A DNA stretch of 61,905 nucleotides from an uncultured Alphaproteobacteria bacterium (lineage in GTDB: Bacteria; Pseudomonadota; Alphaproteobacteria; RF32; CAG-239). A model generated the notes under the pieces. That model did not search any database. It was given only the letters and a program-made list of their open reading frames with translations, and was not told the origin of the DNA. Shown here piece by piece: positions 53,634-60,690 of the stretch (position 1 is its first letter; each line of letters opens with the position of its first letter). Both the position numbers and the translations under genes were made by a program. The stretch is taken from contig CALXTD010000006.1 of NCBI GenBank assembly GCA_944391315.1, positions 1-61,905 on the forward strand. The letters are read 5' to 3'.

Positions 53634-53904
53634 TTATCCCCAGAAAATTTTTGCATTTATTCACAAAAACAAGGCTTTTCCACAGGCTGTGGTTTGCGTT
53701 AAATATCAAAATATGCTAATATGATTTTTGTGACTATCGGACTATGATTTTAATTTTGCAATTTTTTCATAGAGGTACAACCAATGAATATGTATAAAAA
53801 ATTTCAGTCGCCGTTAGGATATCAGGCGACAGATAGTCTGATTGATAGTTATGGTGTTGATCACAGTGGCTTTTCTATACGCGATGAATTGGAATATCAA
53901 TTTG
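53634..53904 (+). repeat. Shared 5' module of effector cassettes, copy B
   Basis: 271 bp matching 51643-51914, including three DnaA-box-like sites at 53634-42, 53657-65 and 53676-84, the AGAGG site and the first 40 codons of the effector. It begins 9 bp after the XRE stop codon. Confidence 0.9.
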
Positions 53905-54041
53905 ATGCCAGCGGGGGCTCCCCGCTCCGCAGTATGGCACAAACTTTTGGGGCAATTCTGATAATAACTATGGTTTCGGCTCTTCAAACATTCACGGCAA
54001 TATTGAGAATAGGAATAATAATCCATTTGAAAACACGGTGA
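53784..54041 (+). CDS. Polymorphic effector B, N-terminal part (frameshifted)
   Basis: Residues 1-40 repeat effector A (MNMYKKFQSPLGYQATDS...DELEYQF), differing at three positions. After DASGG the frame is lost: the DNA continues to match effector A's linker, but one base out of phase, so this ORF reads nonsense to 54041. Adding one G to the G5 run at 53913-53917 would give DASGGLPAPQYGTNFWGN and join it to the ORF at 54038. The run lies in a perfect palindrome (AGCGGGG-GCT-CCCCGCT, 53910-53926). It could be a real frameshift, a phase-variable tract or a sequencing error. Confidence 0.7.
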   Translation: MNMYKKFQSPLGYQATDSLIDSYGVDHSGFSIRDELEYQFDASGGSPLRSMAQTFGAILIITMVSALQTFTAILRIGIIIHLKTR

Positions 54042-54643
54042 ATACCTTTGGGCTGAGCCAAGCTAAACAGAGTTATGGCTTGGGAAGTGATAGTCAAAAT
54101 CAAACCTTTGGGCAAGAAAACAATAATTCTACCCAATGGGGACTGAACAACACTCCTTTAGCGCAAAACAATAATGCTTATCTTGATTTTAATGGAAAGG
54201 AATTACGTTGGCATCAAAATAATGAGGTAACTAATTCTTGGAAAGCAATGTCGGGTAAACCTGATTATCAATGTAAAGAATATGACAGCGTAAAAGATAA
54301 AGGTCCATTGCCTGAGGGAAAATGGTTGGTAAGACAATCTCAACATCAGAACTTTTATAAAGACCAAAGTAAAATAGGACAATTAAAAAGTGAATATGGT
54401 TTTGGAATCATGGGAGGATGGCCTGGAGGAAAAGATTCTTGGGGTAATAACCGCATTTGGTTGGAGCCCGCTCAAGGAACAGATAATAAAGATAGAACTA
54501 ATCTTTCAATCCACGGAGGTAAAGAATATGGCTCTAAAGGGTGTATTGATTTAACAGATAGGATGGATGAATTTACCGATAAATTTAAGAAATATGGACA
54601 TGATATGATTCTTAATGTAAAATATGATAAAGACTGTTGGTGA
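54038..54643 (+). CDS. Polymorphic effector B, C-terminal L,D-transpeptidase-like (DUF2778/Tlde1-type) domain
   Basis: A 201-aa frame from a GTG that is really the continuation of the ORF at 53784. Residues 1-45 are the Asn/Gln-rich linker. From about 47 a domain begins YLDFNGKELRW, continues DKGPLPEGKWLV and ends with SIHGGKEYGSKGCIDL. Here His159 and Cys169, in an H-G...S-x-G-C frame, are the signature of L,D-transpeptidase-like enzymes, and G-P-x-P-E-G is typical of DUF2778. Tlde1 effectors of this type attack or alter peptidoglycan peptides in rival cells. Together with its neighbour it would be a 286-aa effector. A possible immunity gene follows 63 bp later. Confidence 0.7.
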   Translation: MNTFGLSQAKQSYGLGSDSQNQTFGQENNNSTQWGLNNTPLAQNNNAYLDFNGKELRWHQNNEVTNSWKAMSGKPDYQCKEYDSVKDKGPLPEGKWLVRQSQHQNFYKDQSKIGQLKSEYGFGIMGGWPGGKDSWGNNRIWLEPAQGTDNKDRTNLSIHGGKEYGSKGCIDLTDRMDEFTDKFKKYGHDMILNVKYDKDCW

Positions 54644-54706
54644 TTTTTATTGTATTTAAGATAAACGCTGAATATACTTTGAATAAATTTAACCGAAGGT
54701 GCAATT

Positions 54707-55027
54707 ATGAAAAAAATCAAACTTATACCGTTTTATCTATTGTCAGGATTATATGCCTTTGCGGTTTTTATCATTGCAGTAACATATCCAGATGATATGA
54801 CAAGTGACAGCATGCCATGGAATGCAGAGGCATTAGGTTGGGCATATGAAAATAGGTTTAACTATACCATAATGACATTAACATTATTACTCATAATAAT
54901 TGCACCTACGGTTTATGCTTGGAAGAAGCGTAAAACAAATCTCAAAAAATCCTATATAATTCTATCCATTCCGGCTCTTGTTTATTTGGCGAGATATATC
55001 TATTTTACTAATTTTTATAATATATAA
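54707..55027 (+). CDS. Small membrane protein, candidate immunity protein for effector B
   Basis: A 106-aa protein. A helix at residues 7-26 is followed by an acidic periplasmic loop (YPDDMTSDSMPWNAEALGWAYENRF), a helix at 54-70, a basic KKRKTNLKK loop and a helix at 82-102. GAAGG precedes the ATG. A periplasmic loop is where a protector against a peptidoglycan-acting enzyme would work. No family recognised; the role is inferred from position. Confidence 0.6.
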   Translation: MKKIKLIPFYLLSGLYAFAVFIIAVTYPDDMTSDSMPWNAEALGWAYENRFNYTIMTLTLLLIIIAPTVYAWKKRKTNLKKSYIILSIPALVYLARYIYFTNFYNI

Positions 55028-55194
55028 ATCCAGCTATCGTGATGACCTCACATAACTTGCGATTAGGAGGAGTTTTATGCAGCTTTAGGCTAACAGCATT
55101 ATCAATATGAAAAAAAAGCCTCCTTTATTGATGTCTTTTTTGTATTGGCATGGTGTTTTGAAAAACTGTTAATGTTTAGCTTATCTACAATTTT

Positions 55195-55374
55195 TAATTT
55201 ATTTTTTTCAATGGAGTACTTACGAGATTACATTTTTGGGAATGTATGATTATAGGATATGTGTTTTACAGCTTTTTTTCTCTTACTGAAATTCCTTATT
55301 TTGATATTATAGGGTGGTTTTGCTATTTTCATATCGCCTTGAGCTGTTATCAAAATAGATTTTTATTATCATAA
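55195..55374 (+). other. Open fragment with a membrane-like translation (gene remnant?)
   Basis: The interval 55028-55520 has no convincing gene. It holds a GGAGGAG site and ATG at about 55067-55078 followed by only three codons, and this 59-codon open stretch, whose last 42 codons follow an ATG at 55246 (MIIGYVFYSFFSLTEIPYFDIIGWFCYF...). The translation is hydrophobic, like the candidate immunity proteins. It may be a decayed third immunity gene. Base composition is very AT-rich. Confidence 0.3.
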
Positions 55375-55425
55375 ATATACGCTGCCCAACTTCTTAAACA
55401 TCTTTATTTAATTTTAAGAAAAATC

Positions 55426-55475
55426 ATGGATATCAAACGCATAAAATCTCGCGGCAGAATGGCCAACGGTGAACC
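55426..55475 (+). pseudogene. 5' fragment of the XRE regulator gene
   Basis: The 50 bp from the ATG copy the start of the regulator at 53185 with two differences (MDIKRIKSRGRMANGEP), then run into the terminator of the opposite gene. The 30 bp upstream match the sequence left of the structured RNA (52871-52902), not the sequence directly before the intact regulator. So this copy lacks the RNA locus. Confidence 0.8.
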
Positions 55476-55477
55476 TA

Positions 55478-55508
55478 AAAAGAGCAGCCTTATGGGCTGC
55501 TCTGTATT
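55478..55508 (-). terminator. Terminator of the DUF1566-like gene
   Basis: AGAGCAGCC (55481-55489) pairs with GGCTGCTCT (55495-55503); on the minus strand a T-run follows, 20 bp past the stop at 55521. Confidence 0.75.
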
Positions 55509-55520
55509 TTTGGTATTTGC

Positions 55521-55952
55521 TCAGACAATCGGGCGAGCCTTTACATAATAGTCAGCCCTATTGCCATAAGAAAGGCCAATTTCTTCATTAAAAAAACTTA
55601 TCCATGCATAATCTGCCAAATAAGAATCAGCTGTCCAAATCCGCCCTTTGAGCGGGGTGCCACCAAGTGCCTCAATAAAAGTATTTAATTCTGCGATTTT
55701 TGCTTTTCCTTGGCGAATGAGCTGTTCCCAAAAGCTTTTATCGCCGCAGGTGCAAGTCTTTTTTCCGACCTTTATACCTTGGCAATATTTTTGCGCTTCG
55801 TCAAACAAAATATCCGGTGATGATTGCAGGCTGATGCCTCTGTTGCAAAACATTACACCCCAAATCGTTTTTCCCTCTTGGGGGTGATTTGATCTTGTTC
55901 CATCCGTATAAATAACCTCAAATGGATAAATTGATAAATTTTCTTGTCCCAT
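55521..55952 (-). CDS. DUF1566-like protein, paralogue of the gene at 42577
   Basis: A 143-aa protein with YPFEVIYTDGTRSN, IWGVMFCNRGISL, DEAQKYCQGIKVGKKTCTCGDKSFWEQLI, GRIWTADSYLADYAWISFF and the closing VKARPIV. The order of blocks matches the 177-aa protein at 42577. It has no signal peptide. The two Cys-containing segments are in register between the paralogues. Function unknown; it borders the effector island, and its terminator overlaps the regulator fragment. Confidence 0.6.
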   Translation of the reverse strand: MGQENLSIYPFEVIYTDGTRSNHPQEGKTIWGVMFCNRGISLQSSPDILFDEAQKYCQGIKVGKKTCTCGDKSFWEQLIRQGKAKIAELNTFIEALGGTPLKGRIWTADSYLADYAWISFFNEEIGLSYGNRADYYVKARPIV

Positions 55953-56024
55953 AATTATAAAATTTAGATTAATAATAAAAAATGTTTTTTCTTTTTAATT
56001 GATTTTTGCTAATTGTCAAGGGCT

Positions 56025-56585
56025 TCACAGCATCAACAAAAGAGCGATTAACAAAACGCCATAAAGAATTACACCAGAAACATACATAAAGGCTATTCTA
56101 AAATCTGCCCTTGATGGAATCGCGTTTTCGATAATGATTGTTTGCAGCAGCACATAACCGATATACCACCATATCGTATGCGGGATATAGGGCAAGACAT
56201 AGCGGTTTATATAAAAAGACAAAGGCAATAATATTAGTGGTGCCAGCGCTGCAGGAACCGCGTTATAAAAGGTTATATTGCGAAAGCCGACACTGCCCAT
56301 AACATAGCCGCCAACAGGATCTTTTTTGGGAAATAATGTGAAATTTACCGGATGTGCATTCAAAAACAAACCAACCAGAAAATGCATCAGCTCATGCAAG
56401 ATTGTTCCGGGGATATTTACCAAAGCGCAGACAAACATGCTGCTGTAAGTTGCGTATTTTATTCTCATCAGCATAACAACCGCCAGTATGGTATAAAAGC
56501 GGTTGTTAAAAATGCTCTCGACGACTTCAGGGCTGTTTATATAGCGAAAAAAATTATCAATCGCCCTTATGGTTACGTCAATCAT
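56025..56585 (-). CDS. Membrane protein with HExxH motif (M50-like)
   Basis: A 186-aa protein with about five helices. A HELMH zinc-protease motif lies in the helix IPGTILHELMHFLVGLFLNAHP (about residues 60-80), in the style of M50 site-2 proteases, though the usual second ligand motif (N-x-x-P-x-x-P-L-D-G) is not evident. Activity is therefore uncertain. It lies 1 bp after the TetR gene on the same strand, so they are cotranscribed. Confidence 0.6.
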   Translation of the reverse strand: MIDVTIRAIDNFFRYINSPEVVESIFNNRFYTILAVVMLMRIKYATYSSMFVCALVNIPGTILHELMHFLVGLFLNAHPVNFTLFPKKDPVGGYVMGSVGFRNITFYNAVPAALAPLILLPLSFYINRYVLPYIPHTIWWYIGYVLLQTIIIENAIPSRADFRIAFMYVSGVILYGVLLIALLLML

Positions 56586-56586
56586 A

Positions 56587-57180
56587 TTACCCCCGCTTTA
56601 AAACTGCTAATCCGGCCAAATAAGTGTTTAATAACAATTTGCAGAGGTTTTTCTTATTAACCATACGGAAGTCATTAATTATCGATGTGGTTAAGAATGA
56701 ACTCATGGCAAACAAGCTGAGCCACAATACTTGTCTTGCGACTTTTTTCTTGCGGGCGTTCAAATGGGTATAAACCGCATCAAATGAAGGCTGCCACAAC
56801 TGCATCATGCGAATAATCATGGCGCGGTAGCCTTGCGGCTGCTTGCTGGCATTTAGGTGATAATTATACAGCAAAAACCAAAGATTTGAATTTTGCAGCA
56901 CAAAACTGACAAAGATATCAAGATAAGTGTTCAAATTTTTATAAGCGCTTCTGTCCGGCTTGACCTGAGCCATTTTATCATACAATCTTTTTAAGGTTTG
57001 GAGGTTTATGGCTGCGACCAAATTATCCATGTTTGAAAACTGATTATATATCGTTCCGACCGAACAACCTGAGGCCTCAGACAATTTTCTGGCGGTCAGA
57101 TATTCCATCCCTTTGCTTTCGACAATCTCTCGGCCAACGCTTATCAGATATGTGCGGATATTTTCTTTGCTCTCTGTCAT
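56587..57180 (-). CDS. TetR-family transcriptional regulator
   Basis: A 197-aa protein. The N-terminal HTH (IRTYLISVGREIVESKGMEYLTARKLSEASGCSVGTIYNQFSNMDNLV, residues 8-56) is the TetR signature. The C-terminal half is a helical ligand domain. It is followed immediately by the HExxH membrane protein, which it probably controls together with itself; divergent from the exported-protein gene at 57278. Confidence 0.88.
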   Translation of the reverse strand: MTESKENIRTYLISVGREIVESKGMEYLTARKLSEASGCSVGTIYNQFSNMDNLVAAINLQTLKRLYDKMAQVKPDRSAYKNLNTYLDIFVSFVLQNSNLWFLLYNYHLNASKQPQGYRAMIIRMMQLWQPSFDAVYTHLNARKKKVARQVLWLSLFAMSSFLTTSIINDFRMVNKKNLCKLLLNTYLAGLAVLKRG

Positions 57181-57277
57181 CTTTGCTTAATAAATTGTTT
57201 GTAATTAGTTTTTATAATACTACATATATATCAATTATCATCCGTGTTCAATTTTTTTATTAAAGGATTTGGATAAA

Positions 57278-58108
57278 ATGCGCAATAAGTTATTTCTGGG
57301 GGCGGCCCTTTCCGTTATTATCTCAGCTACTGCAGCAATGGCTCAGGAAGCTTCTTCTGATTTTTATCAAAATATTTTGTTTTCTGAAGAATATGAACAG
57401 AAACAACAAGAAAATCAGGCTAAAGACAGTGCCGCAGCGCTTTTGGAAAAAAATGTGGCACCGGCTCCTTTACCCACAACCGAGGCAGAGGTTGCTGCTC
57501 CGCAGACGCTGTCTCAGGCTCTAGACAATCTGAAAAATACTTATGGTTCAGCACCGCTTGGTTTAGTTTGGGGTGCAAGCATGTCTGATGTTGAAAAATC
57601 CGGCGTGCGCCTTATTCCTCAGCCGATGAAAGATTATACAAACTCGTTCCTTGCTGAGAGATTGCCGAATCCGCTTAAAGACTTTTCTACTGCTTATCTC
57701 ATCTTCGGAGATTCCGACAAGCTTTATCGTGTTTTGGCGCGCAGTGATAAAATTTCCGACGATACGCCTAATGCGGCCAAGACCTTGAAGCTTTATCAAT
57801 ATTATTACAACTTGCTCTCCAAGAAATATGGTAATGCTCAGCAGAACTACAGCTTGGCAACCACCAATGTTGATGAGAATCCAACTCAGGCAAACTCTGC
57901 CGCGGCACAATCTCCGGAAGATAATCCCAACCTTTTGGCAAATTTAATCAGCGGAGCGGCGGTTCTATATGCAACTTTTGGCGGCGAAGATGTCGGTGTG
58001 GCTTTGGCTGTTAATGTTGACGGCGATAATCAAACTTATATCGAAATTGATTATCGAAATTTAAAGATTATTAAGGAAAATGAGCTAAACATATTAGAAG
58101 CTTTATAA
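57278..58108 (+). CDS. Exported protein of unknown function
   Basis: A 276-aa protein with a signal peptide (MRNKLFLGAALSVIISATAAMA before QEASS), a low-complexity Gln/Ala/Pro segment (about 30-75) and a globular domain (from APLGLVWGASMSDVEKSGVRL to YIEIDYRNLKIIKENELN). The 'GL.WG.S..EV...G' opening occurs in several uncharacterised periplasmic domains. The start at 57278 has AAAGGAT upstream. It lies 24 bp before mpl and may be cotranscribed, hinting at an envelope role. Confidence 0.6.
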   Translation: MRNKLFLGAALSVIISATAAMAQEASSDFYQNILFSEEYEQKQQENQAKDSAAALLEKNVAPAPLPTTEAEVAAPQTLSQALDNLKNTYGSAPLGLVWGASMSDVEKSGVRLIPQPMKDYTNSFLAERLPNPLKDFSTAYLIFGDSDKLYRVLARSDKISDDTPNAAKTLKLYQYYYNLLSKKYGNAQQNYSLATTNVDENPTQANSAAAQSPEDNPNLLANLISGAAVLYATFGGEDVGVALAVNVDGDNQTYIEIDYRNLKIIKENELNILEAL

Positions 58109-58132
58109 TGTTTTTTAAGGACTTAATGGGAT

Positions 58133-59521
58133 ATGAAAAAAGTTGCTTTTTGCGCCGTTTCGGGTAACGGCATGAGCCCTTTGGCTCAGATTTTTGTGAA
58201 AAAAGGTTATCAGGTATTTGGTTCTGACCAAAGTTTTGATGCCGGAAGAGACCATGCTAATCGTGAGGCTCTGGTAGCTGCCGGTATTAAGCTGGTTCCA
58301 CAAGATGGTAGCGGAATTTCTGACGACTTGGAATTTTTGTGCGTATCCTCTGCCATATCTGATGACAATCCCGACGTGATTGCCGCAAAGCAAAAGAACA
58401 TCCCTATTCTTAAACGTTCAGAGCTCTTAGCTAAGCTCTTTCATGAATATAATTATAATATTGCTGTCGGCGGAACGGCCGGAAAAACCACAACAACCGC
58501 AATGATTGGCTTTATCCTCGATAAGCTCGGGAAAAAGCCGTGCATGATTAACGGCGGTATGCTGCGCGATTATGAATCAAACATCGGGCTGCCAAACTAT
58601 ATTTATAACAACAATGATATTTGTGTGGTTGAGGCTGATGAAAGTGATGGTTCCATCCGTTCTTATCATCCTTATATTGCCTTGGTAAATAATATCTCTC
58701 ATGACCATGTGGATATTCCGACTTTGGTTGAGTATTTTAGCGAGTTTGCTTCTCATGCTCGTCATGCATTGGTGGTTAATGCCGATTGTCCGCTTGCCTC
58801 AAAGCTCAATCATGCAAACAAAATCACTTTCTCGATTTTATCTTCCGATGCGGATTTATATGCCTCAGACATCAAAGCAATAGATAACGGGGTTTCTTAT
58901 AAGCTTAACGGCAAAAAATATTTTCTCAATCTTATCGGCAAGTTTAATGTTTCCAACGCCTTGGCCGCCATTGCTTGCTGCAAAGTTCTTGGCATTAGCC
59001 CTGACGAAGCGGCAACAGCTTTGCAAGGTTTTCATGGAATTAAACGCCGTCTTGAAGTCGTCGGAACCAATAACCGCAATATTACTCTGATTGATGACTT
59101 TGCTCACAATGCCAGCAAAATTGAGGCCTCACTCAAGGCGCTTAAAGAATATTCCGGTCGCCTCATCGTTATGTATCAATCGCACAAGCCTTTTTCGGCA
59201 CGCACGACCGGTGAAGAAGACGGCGTGGTCTTTGGACAAGTGCTGGATAAAAACGATATTTTGCTGATGCCGGAAATTTATATGCGCGACCCAATTAAAG
59301 ATGCGGATATATCCGGTGCAGACTTGGTTCGTTTTGCTCAGAACAATGGTGTAAACGCCCTCTTCCTTGAGACTAAAGACAAGGTTCGTGACTATATTTT
59401 GCAAAACGCTCAAAACGGTGACCGAATCGTCATCATGGGTGCAAGGGACAACTCTCTTCCGGATTTCAGCCGCCAGCTTTTGCAAGACTTGACTGACAAG
59501 CCTGAAGCCGTTAATTCTTAA
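58133..59521 (+). CDS. mpl: Mur ligase, Mpl type (UDP-MurNAc : tripeptide ligase)
   Basis: A 462-aa MurC/Mpl-family ligase. It has a Rossmann start (VAFCAVSGNGMSPLA), the P-loop GGTAGKTTTT (residues 113-122), VVEADESDGS, NNISHDHVD and GIKRRLEVV followed by DDFAHNASKIEASL. MurC and Mpl are hard to tell apart by eye. The gene directly downstream is an L,D-carboxypeptidase, which trims recycled tetrapeptide to the tripeptide that Mpl ligates to UDP-MurNAc, so I favour Mpl. Confidence 0.75.
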   Translation: MKKVAFCAVSGNGMSPLAQIFVKKGYQVFGSDQSFDAGRDHANREALVAAGIKLVPQDGSGISDDLEFLCVSSAISDDNPDVIAAKQKNIPILKRSELLAKLFHEYNYNIAVGGTAGKTTTTAMIGFILDKLGKKPCMINGGMLRDYESNIGLPNYIYNNNDICVVEADESDGSIRSYHPYIALVNNISHDHVDIPTLVEYFSEFASHARHALVVNADCPLASKLNHANKITFSILSSDADLYASDIKAIDNGVSYKLNGKKYFLNLIGKFNVSNALAAIACCKVLGISPDEAATALQGFHGIKRRLEVVGTNNRNITLIDDFAHNASKIEASLKALKEYSGRLIVMYQSHKPFSARTTGEEDGVVFGQVLDKNDILLMPEIYMRDPIKDADISGADLVRFAQNNGVNALFLETKDKVRDYILQNAQNGDRIVIMGARDNSLPDFSRQLLQDLTDKPEAVNS

Positions 59522-59541
59522 GCTTGTTTCGGAGGTGCGTT

Positions 59542-60435
59542 ATGTATTATCCCTTAACCCCAGGTGATAAAATCGGACTGGTTTCACCCTCTCGAAACGT
59601 AACCGAGCAAGAGATTGCCAAAGGTGTGGAATATCTGCGGTCACTCGGCTTGATTCCGGTTATGGGAAAAAATGCATTTAACGCCTTTCGCTATATGGGC
59701 GGAACAGCCGAAGAACGCGCCAAAGATATTATGGGCTTTTTTCTTGCCCCTGAGATTAAGGCTATTTTTGCCACGTCCGGCGGTGACGGAAGCCAATATA
59801 TTTTGCCGCTTTTGGATTTTGGCCTCATTAAAAAAAATCCCAAACCCCTGTTTGGTTTTAGTGACACAACGGCTTTGCAAAACGCTTTGGTGGAAAAATG
59901 CGGTCTTATTTGCCCAAGCGGTCTCACTCTCAATTATGATTTTCGGAGCGAATGTCTTAACAAAACGCTTGATGCAAGCGTCAAAAACATGATTTTTGGT
60001 GACGAGTTTTGTTATTGCGCAGGCAAGCCGGTTATTGTCGGTGAGGCAAAAGGCAAGCTTATCGGCGGATGTTTAAGCCTGTTTCGCAATCTGTGCGGAA
60101 CGCCTTATTTTCCATCTCTCAAAGGAGCGATTTTGTTGGTGGAAGATGTGGAAGAGCCGACCTATAAAATTGATTTGATGCTTCAACAAATTTCTCAATG
60201 CAAAGATTTTGATAAGCTTAGCGGTCTTATCTTCGGGCGCTGCTTGGACTGCCCCATTCGCCGCGAAGGTGATGGCTCGATTGATGAGGTTATCTCCTAT
60301 TTTAGTGAAAAGCTTTCTATCCCCGTCATCAAAGACTTTCCTTACGGGCATGAGTTTGAGCGCGTTATGCTGCCCTTAGGGGCTGAGGTTAAACTCCTTA
60401 GCTCAGCCAACGGTTGTCAAGTTGCTTCCATATAA
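59542..60435 (+). CDS. ldcA: Muropeptide L,D-carboxypeptidase LdcA (S66 family)
   Basis: A 297-aa cytoplasmic enzyme that removes the terminal D-Ala from recycled murein tetrapeptides. It starts LTPGDKIGLVSPSRNV, with TSGGDGSQYILPLLDF, the nucleophile Ser107 in FGFSDTTAL, the Glu of VEDVEEPTYKIDLMLQQ and the His of DFPYGHEFER, completing the S66 Ser-Glu-His triad. GGAGG sits 7 nt before the ATG at 59542; the earlier open frame has none. It is 20 bp after mpl and clearly in its operon. Confidence 0.9.
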   Translation: MYYPLTPGDKIGLVSPSRNVTEQEIAKGVEYLRSLGLIPVMGKNAFNAFRYMGGTAEERAKDIMGFFLAPEIKAIFATSGGDGSQYILPLLDFGLIKKNPKPLFGFSDTTALQNALVEKCGLICPSGLTLNYDFRSECLNKTLDASVKNMIFGDEFCYCAGKPVIVGEAKGKLIGGCLSLFRNLCGTPYFPSLKGAILLVEDVEEPTYKIDLMLQQISQCKDFDKLSGLIFGRCLDCPIRREGDGSIDEVISYFSEKLSIPVIKDFPYGHEFERVMLPLGAEVKLLSSANGCQVASI

Positions 60436-60441
60436 AAAAAC

Positions 60442-60531
60442 AGAGAAACGTCTCACGACGGTTCTCTATGATTGATTTGTTTTCTCAATTGCTAAAGATT
60501 AACATCTGCGTTTCACAACGGCTTAGTCTTT
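60442..60531. ncRNA. Tandem hairpins with identical loops
   Basis: Hairpin 1: AGAGAA-A-CGTC-TCAC-GACG-G-TTCTCT (60442-60467). Hairpin 2: AAAGA-T-TAA...CGTT-TCAC-AACG...TTA-G-TCTTT (60494-60531). The loop TCAC is the same, and the stem base pair next to it changes from C-G to T-A on both sides, a compensatory change. The strand is unclear and no T-run follows directly, so it could be the ldcA 3' region, the kdsB leader or a separate RNA. Confidence 0.4.
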
Positions 60532-60690
60532 GTTTACATTTAGAGAGTATAAAATAGTAATCACAATAATTAGTAACTGTCATCTTTTTATCATTTTATT
60601 TTGTTAACTGCTTTTTTTAAAAAGCTTTTATTTTATTTTTATTCATGATAAAAGAGGGTACCTTGTTGTTTTTGTGAAAGGAACTTTTTG

